A program made the translations under genes and the position numbers. A stretch of 64,000 bases of DNA from Fibrobacterota bacterium (GTDB taxonomy: Bacteria > Fibrobacterota > Chitinivibrionia > Chitinivibrionales > Chitinispirillaceae): positions 12,513 to 76,512 of the forward strand of contig JAEWVR010000041.1 of NCBI GenBank assembly GCA_023459055.1, written 5' to 3'. The notes beneath the pieces were generated by a model. That model ran no database searches. It was given only the letters and a program-made list of their open reading frames with translations, and had not been told where the DNA came from. Below, one piece after another: positions 1 to 9,248 of the stretch. The first letter of the stretch is position 1; each line of letters opens with the position of its first letter.

Positions 1-410
1 CCGAGTACATCAGGTACAATAGCTTTCATTGAAGAGTAAAACACGACAGATTCTTTCTCAAAAGCCAGTGCTTTCTCCAATATTTCCACCGCTGATTTAC
101 ACGATGAAACGTCAGTAGCTATATTGCTGCCTTTTACAAACACAGTATTATCAGCTACAGATTTGAGATAAAGGTGGATATTATTTTCAGGATCATAAAC
201 ATTCTCATTTTTAATTGCGGCAGATAATTTTGATCTGAAATCTTCAAACAGTATTATATGACGACTTTCCCAGCCTGCAAGCTCCGTAAACAATTTCTTC
301 AAGTCAGCATCAACACTTTTCTCTGCAGCAGCAAGATAAAACTCCCGTCCGTTTTTCTCAATCTGTATACCTATTCTGAAAATTTCATCTGCATTAAACA
401 ATTGTGACAT
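1..410 (-). CDS. ferritin-like/rubrerythrin-type protein (C-terminus beyond window)
   Basis: The reverse strand is open from an ATG at 410 to the window edge, giving 136 residues that begin MSQLFNADEIFRIG. Four-helix-bundle features of the rubrerythrin/ferritin-like family are visible: an E-x4-EFY motif near residues 18-25, ExxH at about 48-51, and a later helix with ALAFEKESVVFY. These Glu and His residues normally bind a di-iron centre. The family acts in oxidative stress or iron handling, but many members are uncharacterised. It lies 57 bp downstream of the inositol-phosphate synthase gene on the same strand and may be co-transcribed with it. The gene is cut by the window edge, so the C-terminus cannot be judged. 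Confidence 0.7.
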   Translation of the reverse strand, partial: MSQLFNADEIFRIGIQIEKNGREFYLAAAEKSVDADLKKLFTELAGWESRHIILFEDFRSKLSAAIKNENVYDPENNIHLYLKSVADNTVFVKGSNIATDVSSCKSAVEILEKALAFEKESVVFYSSMKAIVPDVL

Positions 411-467
411 AGTTATTCTTCCCTTCAAAAATATCCTTAACCCCGTTGCTCATCATTTGCAACTTTT

Positions 468-1583
468 TCATGCGCTCATTTCAATTTTACTATACTGACA
501 TATGAACTCTTCGGTTTTTCTGTAACATTCATCATCAGGAAACTGTTTTGCCGGATGTTTACAGAAATACGATGATGGTCCATAAAGAACACCCCCGATA
601 CCTGCATCAAGTGCAAGTTTACAGCACCGTATTGCATCAATTGCAACGCCGGCACTATTGGGTGAATCCTCAACAGAGAGCCGCAACTCAAGATTCATGG
701 GAACATCCCCAAACATTTTTCCTTCCATTCGAATAAAGCAGATTTTCTGGTCATCCTGCCAGGGAACATAATCTGATGGTCCCACATGAATATTTCTATC
801 TGACAACCGTTCTGCAGCCACAGACTGTACGGCCTCGGTTTTTGACACTTTCTTCGAACTGAGTCGATTTCTGTTGAGCATATTGAGAAAATCAGTATTT
901 CCTCCGGTGTTAAGCTGATATGTCCGTTCGAGTTTTACACCCCGCCGTTTGAAAAGATCAACCAGTGTACGATGCGTAATTGTGGCCCCGATCTGCGCCT
1001 TGATATCATCACCGATAACCGGTATATTTTTATCAGCGAATTTCTTTGCCCACTCCGGATTACTAGCAATAAAAACAGGCATATTATTTATAAATGCAAT
1101 ACCTGTATCAAGGGCACACTGAGCATAAAACTTCGTTGCCTCTTCAGAACCTACCGGAAGATAATTTAGGAGTATTTCAGCACCGGACTGTTTTAATATG
1201 TTAACAATCTGTTCCTTTGATGGTTCCGGTGATGAACTCAACAAAAATGTGTACTCATCATCATAGTTTTTCATATGCTCTGAAATACCATCAAGTACCT
1301 TACCCATGGATACTTTCACCCCGGTCACCGGTATATCATTACAGAAAACCTCCGTGCAGTTTGGTCGTGCAAATATTGCCTTTGAGACATCTGTTCCGAC
1401 CTTTCTTTTGTCAATGTCAAAAGCAGCGACGACTTCAATATCCGATGGCGAAAAGCCTCCGATTTCCCAGTGCATCAATCCTATCGCATCATCAGGATTC
1501 TTGTCACGATAATAATGAATCCCCTGTATCAGTGAACTTGCACAGTTTCCGACACCAACAACTGCTATTTTAATCTTATCCAT
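468..1583 (-). CDS. ino1: inositol-3-phosphate synthase
   Basis: This enzyme converts glucose 6-phosphate to 1L-myo-inositol 1-phosphate with NAD, the committed step of inositol lipid and solute synthesis. The N-terminal Rossmann motif VVGVGNCASSL is at residues 7-17. The stretches LNYLPVGSEEATKFYAQCAL, FINNMPVFIAS and DDIKAQIGATITHR match the compact prokaryotic form, and the length of about 371 residues fits it. A TTG lies two codons upstream at 1589, but GGGAGG is better spaced (10 nt) for the ATG at 1583, so I use that start. The gene stands alone, with a 248-bp spacer upstream and the ferritin-like gene downstream. Confidence 0.9.
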   Translation of the reverse strand: MDKIKIAVVGVGNCASSLIQGIHYYRDKNPDDAIGLMHWEIGGFSPSDIEVVAAFDIDKRKVGTDVSKAIFARPNCTEVFCNDIPVTGVKVSMGKVLDGISEHMKNYDDEYTFLLSSSPEPSKEQIVNILKQSGAEILLNYLPVGSEEATKFYAQCALDTGIAFINNMPVFIASNPEWAKKFADKNIPVIGDDIKAQIGATITHRTLVDLFKRRGVKLERTYQLNTGGNTDFLNMLNRNRLSSKKVSKTEAVQSVAAERLSDRNIHVGPSDYVPWQDDQKICFIRMEGKMFGDVPMNLELRLSVEDSPNSAGVAIDAIRCCKLALDAGIGGVLYGPSSYFCKHPAKQFPDDECYRKTEEFICQYSKIEMSA

Positions 1584-1831
1584 TATCAATTAACCTCCCT
1601 TAACAGAATATTTGCAATTTTTTGACTATCAATAATTTAAATAAATCCAAGTCATCCGGTAATTAAATTAAACCGGTTCCACATGATCTTGCAGCTATTC
1701 ATACTTACTGATTTTTAATCATCAACGCATTCAATGCATGAACACCTGCATCACTACCTGATCCCGTTTCGTAATGAAATCGGAACAACTATACAAGATC
1801 AGATTAAGAATCTGTCAGCAACAAACACCTA

Positions 1832-2794
1832 TCAATAGGGGTATGGATTTGACAAGCGAACAACCCCGTTCTCCATTGCAAACCACAGATTACCTCCGGC
1901 ATCTCTTAACATATCGTTCACCTGATTAGCAGGGATACCAAGCTGTTTTGGATCAGATATCCATTCTTCTCCATTGAATTTCATGATTCCTGATGCAGAC
2001 CCGAACCAGACGCGGCTATGCGTGTCAACCATAATACTTGACAATTCAGTCTGAATATCCATGTACGTTTTCCATGTCGCACCATCAAAGCTGTTGACAT
2101 CCTTTTCGCCGACTGCAGCCCAGATCATGTTTGTTTTCGGATCAACAGCAAGCGCTTTCACATCATTCCAGCTCATTCCTTTTTTCATATTATGAATCGT
2201 AAATGATCCACCCGCGTACACACTGATACCCTTATCAGAACCAATCCAGATTGCTCCATTATTGTCAACAATCATTGCCGTAGCCTTATCACTCGCAAGC
2301 CCATCAGCACTTTTATAAACTTTCCAGGCATCATTCTGAAATACTCCGACACCATTATCTGTACCTACCCATACACTACCATCTTTGCCGACAACAATTG
2401 CATTGACACTATTGTCAGGAAGTACACTCTCGGCAGTATAATTTGTAAACGTTGTACCGCTCCTGACCGCAATTCCATTTTTTCCACCAACCCAGATCTT
2501 TCCAGTCTGATCAACAGCAATACAGGTAAGATCGGTTGCAGGAATGCTTCCGAGTTTTGAATATTTGGCAATTTCAGATTTTTTCAGACTTGACGAAACA
2601 AGGTTCTCGTTTGTAATATACCAGAGATAATCTTTTTGTAAAGTAAATGTGCTTACCGGTGCCCCTGATGCAAACACTTTCCACTCTGTCGGTTTTTCAT
2701 AAACTATGGAATCAGCAATACTCTTTTTTTCTGCTGCGTTGATTGTTATCGCAAGAGCAAAACAGGCTCCGGCAATCAAACAATGTCGTATCAT
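1832..2794 (-). CDS. secreted two-component-regulator-type beta-propeller protein
   Basis: The 320-residue product has a signal peptide (MIRHCLIAGACFALAITINA, cleavage near 21) followed by repeated blades of the type W-V-G-(T/G)-x-N-G-(I/V) spaced about 40 residues apart, for example WVGGKNGIAV, WVGTDNGVGV, WIGSDKGISV, WFGSASGIMKF and WFAMENGVVRL. These are Reg_prop repeats, known from the sensory ectodomains of hybrid histidine kinases. No membrane anchor, kinase or output domain follows, so it is a free periplasmic or surface propeller. AAGGAG 8 nt before the ATG supports the start. The ligand is unknown. Confidence 0.75.
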   Translation of the reverse strand: MIRHCLIAGACFALAITINAAEKKSIADSIVYEKPTEWKVFASGAPVSTFTLQKDYLWYITNENLVSSSLKKSEIAKYSKLGSIPATDLTCIAVDQTGKIWVGGKNGIAVRSGTTFTNYTAESVLPDNSVNAIVVGKDGSVWVGTDNGVGVFQNDAWKVYKSADGLASDKATAMIVDNNGAIWIGSDKGISVYAGGSFTIHNMKKGMSWNDVKALAVDPKTNMIWAAVGEKDVNSFDGATWKTYMDIQTELSSIMVDTHSRVWFGSASGIMKFNGEEWISDPKQLGIPANQVNDMLRDAGGNLWFAMENGVVRLSNPYPY

Positions 2795-2915
2795 AGAAAA
2801 ACTCCTTTATATTTTAGTAAAGCAATACATTGTTATGTTCTTATGTAATCTTTTACTTTATGATGAATTATACGCATTTTACATCTGGCATGCCATGTAG
2901 TGTTGCAGTTACCCA

Positions 2916-5183
2916 TTAATGATCATCTGCAAGTTCTGCATTTTTTCCCCTTTTGCCTTTGCGATTTGACGGAATTGTGTCATTTGATCCGAAAATATAT
3001 TGCGGATGCATTGATAGCATGCGATATGTCCAGTAATTTGATAACACTTTTTTTACATAGGTTCTTGTTTCTGTAAACTCAATATCTTCAACAAAAAGAT
3101 CAAAATCGTCATCCTTATTTTTTTCATACCATCGTTTAGCATTGTGTGGCCCACCGTTGTACCCGCCAAGTACAAGGACAAGATTGCCATCAAATTGATC
3201 AAGAAGCGCTCGGAGGTACCGTGTCCCCCAGCGGATATTTGTGTTAGGCTTGTAGAGTGAATCCATCGTATATGATTCATTAAGCCATTTTGCTATCTCT
3301 TTACCCGTATAGGGCATTATCTGCATCAACCCGACAGCTCCCGCTGGAGATACAATTGATGGATTAAAGATGCTTTCCTGGCGAATCACTGAACTTACAA
3401 GAAACGGATCAACCTCATAGATGCCGCTTTCCCGTTTAATTATATCCGCATAGAATGTCGGATAAAACAATTTGTAAATTAAAAATGGAAGATTATTCCT
3501 GTTTTCCTGAGGAATTCTCCAGGTCAGACGTCGTGCGACACGAAATGCCTGCATGCTGGCATCATACTTCTGATAACTAAGTGAAAGTCTGAATTGCAAT
3601 GATAGATTTCCCGGAAAAGACTGTTCAATCTGGTCAAGAAAAAAATCCGACTCTTTTGCCCGTCCTGTCATAAGCAGAATCAGTCCCCGGTAAAGTGATA
3701 GTGAATCAGCACTGTTTAAAGGCTTTTTTGCACTTGATGGAGAGATTGAATCAAGCCAGGCAAGGGTTCGTAATGTATCAGATAATGTATCAATTGTGTA
3801 TTCAGTAGTATCACCAAGTAAACTCAACAATTGACGTGAACGGTTTGCATAAAAATCATATGGTTCAATTTTTGCCACAGTGGAAAATATAGCTGCTGCC
3901 GAATCTGTTTTTTCTACAGAAAGAAGAGATTTCGCCTTCCAGAATTGTGCTGCGATGGCAAATGTGGATGATGGAAATTTTTTTGTAAACAGATCAAGAA
4001 CGACTATCGCAGAGTCATACTTTTCTCTTTTATAAAAACACAATGCCCGCCTCAGATACGATTCCTCCACCCGCTGCCCATCCTTGAATGTGAGGTAGAT
4101 TTTCTGGTAGTATATTCCCGCCTGTATATATTTATCAAGAAACTCATTACGCCATGCGAGCAACCAGAGTATTTCCTTTGTTTTTGGATGATTTGGAAAC
4201 ATTTTCACGTGCTTGTCATACCATTTTGATGCCTCAGCATCATTGTCGGCCTTTCGATACGCACGCGCAATGGTCATCAGAAGGTCAGAGTCTGCACCAT
4301 ACTTTTTTTCGTATGCTTTAAACAGTGCAATTGCTTTTGTAAATTTTTCGGTTGCATATACCAGCCGGGCTTCAAAGTAGTCAGCTGTTTTTTCAGGAAC
4401 TGCAGTCTTAAAATCAGGCCGGGCTTTTGCCTTTTCTATAAAAAATGTCGCAGCTGCATATTCACGGTTTGAAAAAGCTGCCTGAGACATTGTAAAGAGC
4501 GTTGATGTTGTAAAAGCGGAATCGGGAAAACCAGTTTTTGATAAACGTTCCAGTACATTACCAAACTCAGGATCTTTATCAACCGCAGCAATCAACATAG
4601 AGTCAAGTACACTCCAGGCACAGGCATCCATCAGCGAATCAAGTTTCATTGCGAGATCCTGAGCCTGTGTTTTTATCTGCGGGCGAAGCCATTTCTGAAA
4701 TTCCTCAAGCCAGATACCGGGAGGAAGACTGGTTGAATCTTTATTATAAAGGATATTGATTTTTGTAATAATGTGGTCTCTATACTTCTGCGGTACTGAA
4801 CCATTGCATGCAACTCTGTAGGCATTTAAAGCATTTTGATTATCACCCATTTTGTGTTGAATATCACCAATCAATTCATAGGCAAACGGTGCAAGTGCAG
4901 TACTCTTATCCGCTGTTTGTCGCAGATTGTTAATTGCTTTACTCTCATTATCAAGCATCGCATAAAAAAGACCTGTTTTATACAACCTTAATGCAGTGTC
5001 TTTATAACTTTTAAATTTGTGAATCTGGTCAAGAGCTTTTTTATAGTCACCTTTTCTAAACTGATCAATACCGGCAGTCTCAATATCCAGTACAGCAGTA
5101 GACTGAACAACAAGTGTATCTGCGTAACTTCCACTTAAAAAGGCTGCTATCATTAGTACAACTATTTTAATTAATCGATTCAC
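2916..5183 (-). CDS. soluble lytic transglycosylase with long TPR-like N-terminal region
   Basis: The C-terminal 150 residues form an SLT lysozyme-like domain: FLVSSVIRQESIFNPSIVS carries the catalytic Glu (about residue 603), followed by GAVGLMQIMPYTG, NIRWGTRYLRALL and LVLGGYNGG. Such enzymes cleave peptidoglycan between MurNAc and GlcNAc and leave 1,6-anhydro ends. The first 550 residues are helical TPR-like repeats, as in E. coli Slt70. The longest frame begins at a TTG at 5228. I prefer the GTG at 5183, because it follows AGGA and starts a clean signal peptide (MNRLIKIVVLMIAAFLSGSYA). fabG ends about 50 bp upstream, so the two may share a transcript. Confidence 0.85.
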   Translation of the reverse strand: MNRLIKIVVLMIAAFLSGSYADTLVVQSTAVLDIETAGIDQFRKGDYKKALDQIHKFKSYKDTALRLYKTGLFYAMLDNESKAINNLRQTADKSTALAPFAYELIGDIQHKMGDNQNALNAYRVACNGSVPQKYRDHIITKINILYNKDSTSLPPGIWLEEFQKWLRPQIKTQAQDLAMKLDSLMDACAWSVLDSMLIAAVDKDPEFGNVLERLSKTGFPDSAFTTSTLFTMSQAAFSNREYAAATFFIEKAKARPDFKTAVPEKTADYFEARLVYATEKFTKAIALFKAYEKKYGADSDLLMTIARAYRKADNDAEASKWYDKHVKMFPNHPKTKEILWLLAWRNEFLDKYIQAGIYYQKIYLTFKDGQRVEESYLRRALCFYKREKYDSAIVVLDLFTKKFPSSTFAIAAQFWKAKSLLSVEKTDSAAAIFSTVAKIEPYDFYANRSRQLLSLLGDTTEYTIDTLSDTLRTLAWLDSISPSSAKKPLNSADSLSLYRGLILLMTGRAKESDFFLDQIEQSFPGNLSLQFRLSLSYQKYDASMQAFRVARRLTWRIPQENRNNLPFLIYKLFYPTFYADIIKRESGIYEVDPFLVSSVIRQESIFNPSIVSPAGAVGLMQIMPYTGKEIAKWLNESYTMDSLYKPNTNIRWGTRYLRALLDQFDGNLVLVLGGYNGGPHNAKRWYEKNKDDDFDLFVEDIEFTETRTYVKKVLSNYWTYRMLSMHPQYIFGSNDTIPSNRKGKRGKNAELADDH

Positions 5184-5230
5184 AACTGTATTTCCTGCTA
5201 TCACATCTGCTAATTCGTTTTTTATCAACT

Positions 5231-5959
5231 CTACATGTATATGCCACCATTAATACCAACAACCTGACCGGTTACATAGCTTGCATCATCAGAAAGCAAA
5301 AACGCAATCACTGATGCCACTTCAGATGCCTTTCCGAACCGGTGCATAGGAATACGTGCTGCTGTTTCTTTATTATTTAAATCTTCTGTCATTTCTGTTT
5401 CAATGAAACCCGGAGTTACTGCATTTACAAGTACATTTCTCTTTGCACACTCCTGAGCAAGAGCTTTTGTTGCCCCGATCAGTGCTGCCTTTGTGGCACT
5501 ATAATGTACCTGTCCCGGTACCCCACTCTGGCCCGACGTTGATGAAACCACAACAATTCTTCCATACCGCTCAAGAAGCATCTGCTTTACTACCGGCTTG
5601 ACTACCGCATGAAAACTGCGAAGATTTGTATCTATCACATGATCCCAGCTATCCTCACTCATGAAAATCAAAAGTTCATCTTTTCGAATCCCGGCACTGA
5701 ATACCAATGACGATATTTTATAATTCTTAAGCAGTTTTTCAACAGATTCCGATACATTCACACTATTGGTGATATCAAACATACACAACTCGGCACTGCC
5801 TCCCGAGGCAATTACTTCGTTTAACGTTTTTGTGGCCTCATCTGTATTACTCCTGTAATTAATAATAACATGATATCCCTCAGACCCAAGCCGGACGCAA
5901 ACGGCTCTTCCAATACCCCTTCCTCCACCAATCACGAGTGCCGTTTTACTGCTATTCAA
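5231..5959 (-). CDS. fabG: 3-oxoacyl-ACP reductase (SDR family)
   Basis: A short-chain dehydrogenase that would reduce 3-oxoacyl-ACP with NADPH in fatty acid synthesis. The NADP-binding GGGRGIG is at residues 11-17, SAGI corresponds to the NAG motif, a catalytic Ser lies in VVVSSTSGQSG, and Y153 and K157 stand in YSATK. The C-terminus TGQVVGINGGIYM is typical of FabG. The longest frame starts at a TTG at 5986, but AGGAGA six bases before the TTG at 5959 gives the product MNSSKTALVIGGG, which I prefer. No acyl carrier protein or other fab gene is nearby, so another SDR substrate is possible. Confidence 0.8.
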   Translation of the reverse strand: MNSSKTALVIGGGRGIGRAVCVRLGSEGYHVIINYRSNTDEATKTLNEVIASGGSAELCMFDITNSVNVSESVEKLLKNYKISSLVFSAGIRKDELLIFMSEDSWDHVIDTNLRSFHAVVKPVVKQMLLERYGRIVVVSSTSGQSGVPGQVHYSATKAALIGATKALAQECAKRNVLVNAVTPGFIETEMTEDLNNKETAARIPMHRFGKASEVASVIAFLLSDDASYVTGQVVGINGGIYM

Positions 5960-6176
5960 CTGAGATCTCCTCTTCAATGTTTGCAAATAAACTGTCTTAA
6001 ACTTTTAAAATTGGTTCATGGCTACCCTATATATCAACTATATCTATACATTAGGCATACATTTTAACAAAATTTTTAAAAAAAGAGGAGATTTCGCTGT
6101 TTTTATCTGGAAAATTCCCAAACTTATAGACTTTTTTCAGACTGTAATGATAAGATTGTCAAGAGAAGGTAATTGT

Positions 6177-6509
6177 ATGGCATTAAAATTGAGAACACAT
6201 TTTGTAAATTCAATACCGATCGTCAGTATAAACGGTGATCTTACATCTCAGGAGATACCACCGGTTTGTGCCGAACTGGTGAAATATATCAAATCATCTG
6301 CCAGAGGTATTGCTGTCGATCTGTCGGGAACGGATTTTATGGACAGCCAGGGACTCGGTATTATTATCTATTGCTCTCAGATGTACAAAAAAGCATCAAA
6401 ACAGTTTTTTATCATAAAACCCCGGGAGTTTCTCCGCACAATTATGAAAGATCTTTCCTGTGATCAGATATTCAAAATTGTTGATTCTGAAGAACAGGTT
6501 CTTGTTTGA
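6177..6509 (+). CDS. STAS-domain protein (anti-sigma factor antagonist type)
   Basis: A 110-residue single STAS domain. The phosphorylatable Ser loop is visible as LSGTDFMDSQGLGIIIYC, and the fold ends with FFIIKPREFLRTIMKDL. SpoIIAA/RsbV-like proteins bind an anti-sigma factor when unphosphorylated; no partner kinase is in the window. An in-frame upstream extension exists, but AGAAGG 7 nt before the ATG at 6177 and the family length place the start there. The gene is monocistronic and ends at a strong intrinsic terminator. Confidence 0.8.
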   Translation: MALKLRTHFVNSIPIVSINGDLTSQEIPPVCAELVKYIKSSARGIAVDLSGTDFMDSQGLGIIIYCSQMYKKASKQFFIIKPREFLRTIMKDLSCDQIFKIVDSEEQVLV

Positions 6510-6521
6510 CCCAATCACCAC

Positions 6522-6548
6522 ATGTACACAAAGTGTGTACATTTTTTT
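6522..6548 (+). terminator. intrinsic terminator after STAS gene
   Basis: A perfect 9-bp stem, ATGTACACA at 6522-6530 and TGTGTACAT at 6534-6542 around an AAG loop, runs directly into seven T residues (6542-6548). Confidence 0.8.
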
Positions 6549-6637
6549 ATACCTCGACACTATATTATCCATCACCGATTTGATATCCATATAGATTAAC
6601 CTGATGAGGGGTTTTTTATTTTAATTCAGGAGTTTAT

Positions 6638-7699
6638 ATGGTTTACAATACCAAAGGGACAAAGCATTCATTTAAAAGGTTACTGGCAGCAATTGTATTG
6701 CTGAGTGCAATTGGCGGATACGCAAAGACTGATGTTCCGGTTTTTATACTTGCCGGACAATCGAACATGACTGGTTACGCATCCTCGAATGATCTTACAT
6801 CTGATCAGAAAAAAGATGTTAGTAATGTTAAAATTTATATGGACATTACATGGGAAGGCAATGCATCCAGGGTAAAGAAGTGGCTTACGCTGGGTATTAA
6901 TTTTGGCAGCCAGGGTACCAATATCGGCCCGGAACTGTTCTTTGGAAGAACACTCTCAGAGTTAATGCCAAACCAAAAAATTGCTTTAATTAAAGTGTGC
7001 TGCGGATCAACATATTTGGGAAATTATTCATCAAAAGCAAGCGATTGCTGGGTGCCACCAAGTTCAAATAACGGAAAAGGCGGTCCACATTATCAACGGA
7101 TGATCTCCGCAATCGATGCTGCACTCAAGTCATTTAACTCAGCATACGATACAGCGCAATATACTCCATGTTTGGCTGGATTCTTGTGGCTTCAGGGTGA
7201 GTTTGACGGGCAGGATCAAAATCTCGCAAATGCATACGAAACCAATCTCACTAATTTGATTAATGATCTTCGTAAAGATACAAAAGTGACCGATCTTCCA
7301 TCGATTATTGCTATGATTGATGTTCAAAACAGCTGGCAATACAACTCAAAGATCAGAGCTGCAGAAGTTGCTGTGACTAAAAAAATGAAAAATGTTGATA
7401 CGCTTGATACAAAGGGTTTCCCTACAGATGGCGTTCATTATAAAGCACAGGGCCAGGTAAAAATAGGGACAATTGCTGCTCAGCGATGGACTGCTATGAA
7501 TTTCAAATACGGCTCGTCTGTCTCAATTTCTCCAGCCGCATTAACTACAGTAAAAAAACAGCTTTACACTGCCAGGCCGGTATCAATCATCAGTCTCAAC
7601 GGTCGTCAGGTAATTGGAGGCGACTATATCCATAATGGAGTTTTCATCACACGGACAGAATCCGGAATCTTACGGTATTCTCCGTATTTTGCTAAGTAA
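6638..7699 (+). CDS. secreted SGNH-type acetylesterase (CE6/SASA family)
   Basis: A 353-residue exported esterase. Residues 1-30 form a signal peptide. The catalytic Ser is S42 in VFILAGQSNMTGY; further family blocks are IGPELFFGRTL, WLQGEFD (185-190), and Asp/His in FPTDGVHYK (D264, H267). This is the sialate-O-acetylesterase/acetyl xylan esterase (CE6) pattern, so removal of acetyl groups from hemicellulose is likely; the sialate substrate is less likely given the cellulases nearby. After the domain a 50-residue tail (VSIISLNGRQVIGGDY...GVFITRTESG) resembles the sorting-like tails of Fibrobacter enzymes. CAGGAG precedes the start. Confidence 0.8.
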   Translation: MVYNTKGTKHSFKRLLAAIVLLSAIGGYAKTDVPVFILAGQSNMTGYASSNDLTSDQKKDVSNVKIYMDITWEGNASRVKKWLTLGINFGSQGTNIGPELFFGRTLSELMPNQKIALIKVCCGSTYLGNYSSKASDCWVPPSSNNGKGGPHYQRMISAIDAALKSFNSAYDTAQYTPCLAGFLWLQGEFDGQDQNLANAYETNLTNLINDLRKDTKVTDLPSIIAMIDVQNSWQYNSKIRAAEVAVTKKMKNVDTLDTKGFPTDGVHYKAQGQVKIGTIAAQRWTAMNFKYGSSVSISPAALTTVKKQLYTARPVSIISLNGRQVIGGDYIHNGVFITRTESGILRYSPYFAK

Positions 7700-8359
7700 C
7701 TTTTCTCCGGTTATAGGTTTTGATGCAGCTTCGTGTGTTTTTTGCACAAAAGCTGCGCTCTAAAACTTAAGCATTTCGGGAGTTGACTCTCACTTCCCAA
7801 GTTGATTTGTTCTACGTCAATAACAGCACCTCAAGATGCCGTTTTTCTTTTATTTCAAACTGTGAGAATCCTTACGGTATACTGTAATCGTTACAAGGAT
7901 TTTACAAGCTATTACGCCATAGTGTAATGGATTGTAAAAAAGTGTACTACTTACGACATACCGTAAAGTTTCTGGTCTCGCTGATGTGTTAATAATTTTG
8001 AAGTCTACCAGGCAAAAAAATCATCATTCCCGGTGAATGCAGGATTTACTGGGGCTTTTACTCTTTTTAAAACAATGCCGGAACAGATAGAAGCACAAAA
8101 AAACTGATTGGGGTAGCTTACTCATCACTACAATCTTTTCAATTCCATAAAAGGAAAACAGTATTACCTGTTTTTTTTTGCCCACTCCAATCAGTTTTTT
8201 TACGCTCCGTACATAGTAATAATCTACCTTAATACCATAAGAAATTGTTACTTAAGCATGTTCATATGTAATTTTTCGTACACTGCTTGTGTACAATCCA
8301 CTATTTTTCGTGTACAATTATATACTACGATTTCTCGTTTTTTTCCTATATTACATAGT
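7700..8359. other. 660-bp non-coding spacer with inverted repeats
   Basis: No convincing ORF. Two structured parts are visible. 7872-7966 carries TTACGGTAT and its exact reverse complement ATACCGTAA as outer arms, with the palindrome TGTAATCGTTACA at 7883-7895 and further TTAC/GTAA motifs inside. 8097-8111 and 8187-8201 form a perfect 15-bp inverted repeat (AAAAAAACTGATTGG) around 75 bp. The spacer precedes the TIGR02147 gene, so these may be operators or a small palindromic element. Confidence 0.5.
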
Positions 8360-9220
8360 ATGCAAACAATTTTTGAGTATATAGACTACAGAAAATATCT
8401 CTCAGAGTTTTATCAGGAAAAAAAAGATACTACACAGTATTTCTCCTATCGTTATTTTGCGCAAAAAATCGGTGTCAACTCGCCATCATTCCTTAAAAAT
8501 GTTATCGAAGGCAAGCGCAACTTAACAAGTAACATGGCTGAACGTTTTGCAAAAGTCCTTGAATTAAAAGCTAAAGAGAAACTTTATTTTTTAAATCTGG
8601 TTGCGTTCAACCAGGCTAAATCAATGAGCGAAAAGCAGCAGTGCTACACAGTGCTTCGCTCCATGTCCGAACGGGTTAAAGAATCGGTAATCAATGGTGA
8701 TCAATATGACTGTTTCTCGAACTGGTATGTCCCGGCAATCCGGGAATTAGTTTGTATCAGGGATTTCAAGGACGATTTTAGTGCTCTGGCAGCATCACTG
8801 GTCCCGCCTATTGATGTTTCACGGGCTAAAGCATCAGTTGAGATGCTTCTGCGCCTGAAACTTATTGAAAAAACAAAAAACGGCCAATATCGCCAGACTT
8901 CCACGGCTCTTGCAGCTGATGACACAATTACATCAATGGCCGTACGGAATTTTACCCGAACGATGATCGATCTTTCGAAAACGTCACTTGACACTGTTGA
9001 TAGAAACAATCGTCATATAAGCGGAATAACCATGGGTGTTTCGAGAGAGACGTATGAAATAATCACAAAAGAGATAGAGGCATTTAAAGATCGTCTGAAA
9101 ATTATCGTTAATAACGATAACACCACAGACAGAATCTACCAGATAAATATTGCTCTTTTCCCGATTAGTAAAATAATCGATGAAGAAACCTTCAGCATAG
9201 GTGATGCACATCAGGGGTGA
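8360..9220 (+). CDS. TIGR02147-family regulator (Fibrobacter-type)
   Basis: The N-terminus TIFEYIDYRKYLSEFYQEKK, then FSYRYFAQKIGVNSPSFLKNVIEGKRNLT, is the hallmark of TIGR02147, a family expanded in Fibrobacter and relatives. The first 70 residues resemble a lambda-repressor-like helix-turn-helix; the remainder is a helical domain of unknown ligand. I start at the ATG at 8360 rather than 8258, since the family begins with this motif and the length (286 residues) then fits. It lies 28 bp before a DUF2341 lipoprotein gene and probably controls or is co-expressed with it. Biochemical function is not established for this family. Confidence 0.85.
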   Translation: MQTIFEYIDYRKYLSEFYQEKKDTTQYFSYRYFAQKIGVNSPSFLKNVIEGKRNLTSNMAERFAKVLELKAKEKLYFLNLVAFNQAKSMSEKQQCYTVLRSMSERVKESVINGDQYDCFSNWYVPAIRELVCIRDFKDDFSALAASLVPPIDVSRAKASVEMLLRLKLIEKTKNGQYRQTSTALAADDTITSMAVRNFTRTMIDLSKTSLDTVDRNNRHISGITMGVSRETYEIITKEIEAFKDRLKIIVNNDNTTDRIYQINIALFPISKIIDEETFSIGDAHQG

Positions 9221-9248
9221 TACAATATAAAGTTATTGTCGGGGGACT

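Noticed and set aside
1590..1831. Riboswitch or RNA gene between the propeller gene and ino1
   Set aside because: Only weak hairpin potential (CCGTTTC...GAAATCGG with mismatches) and no conserved core; I see nothing to support a call.
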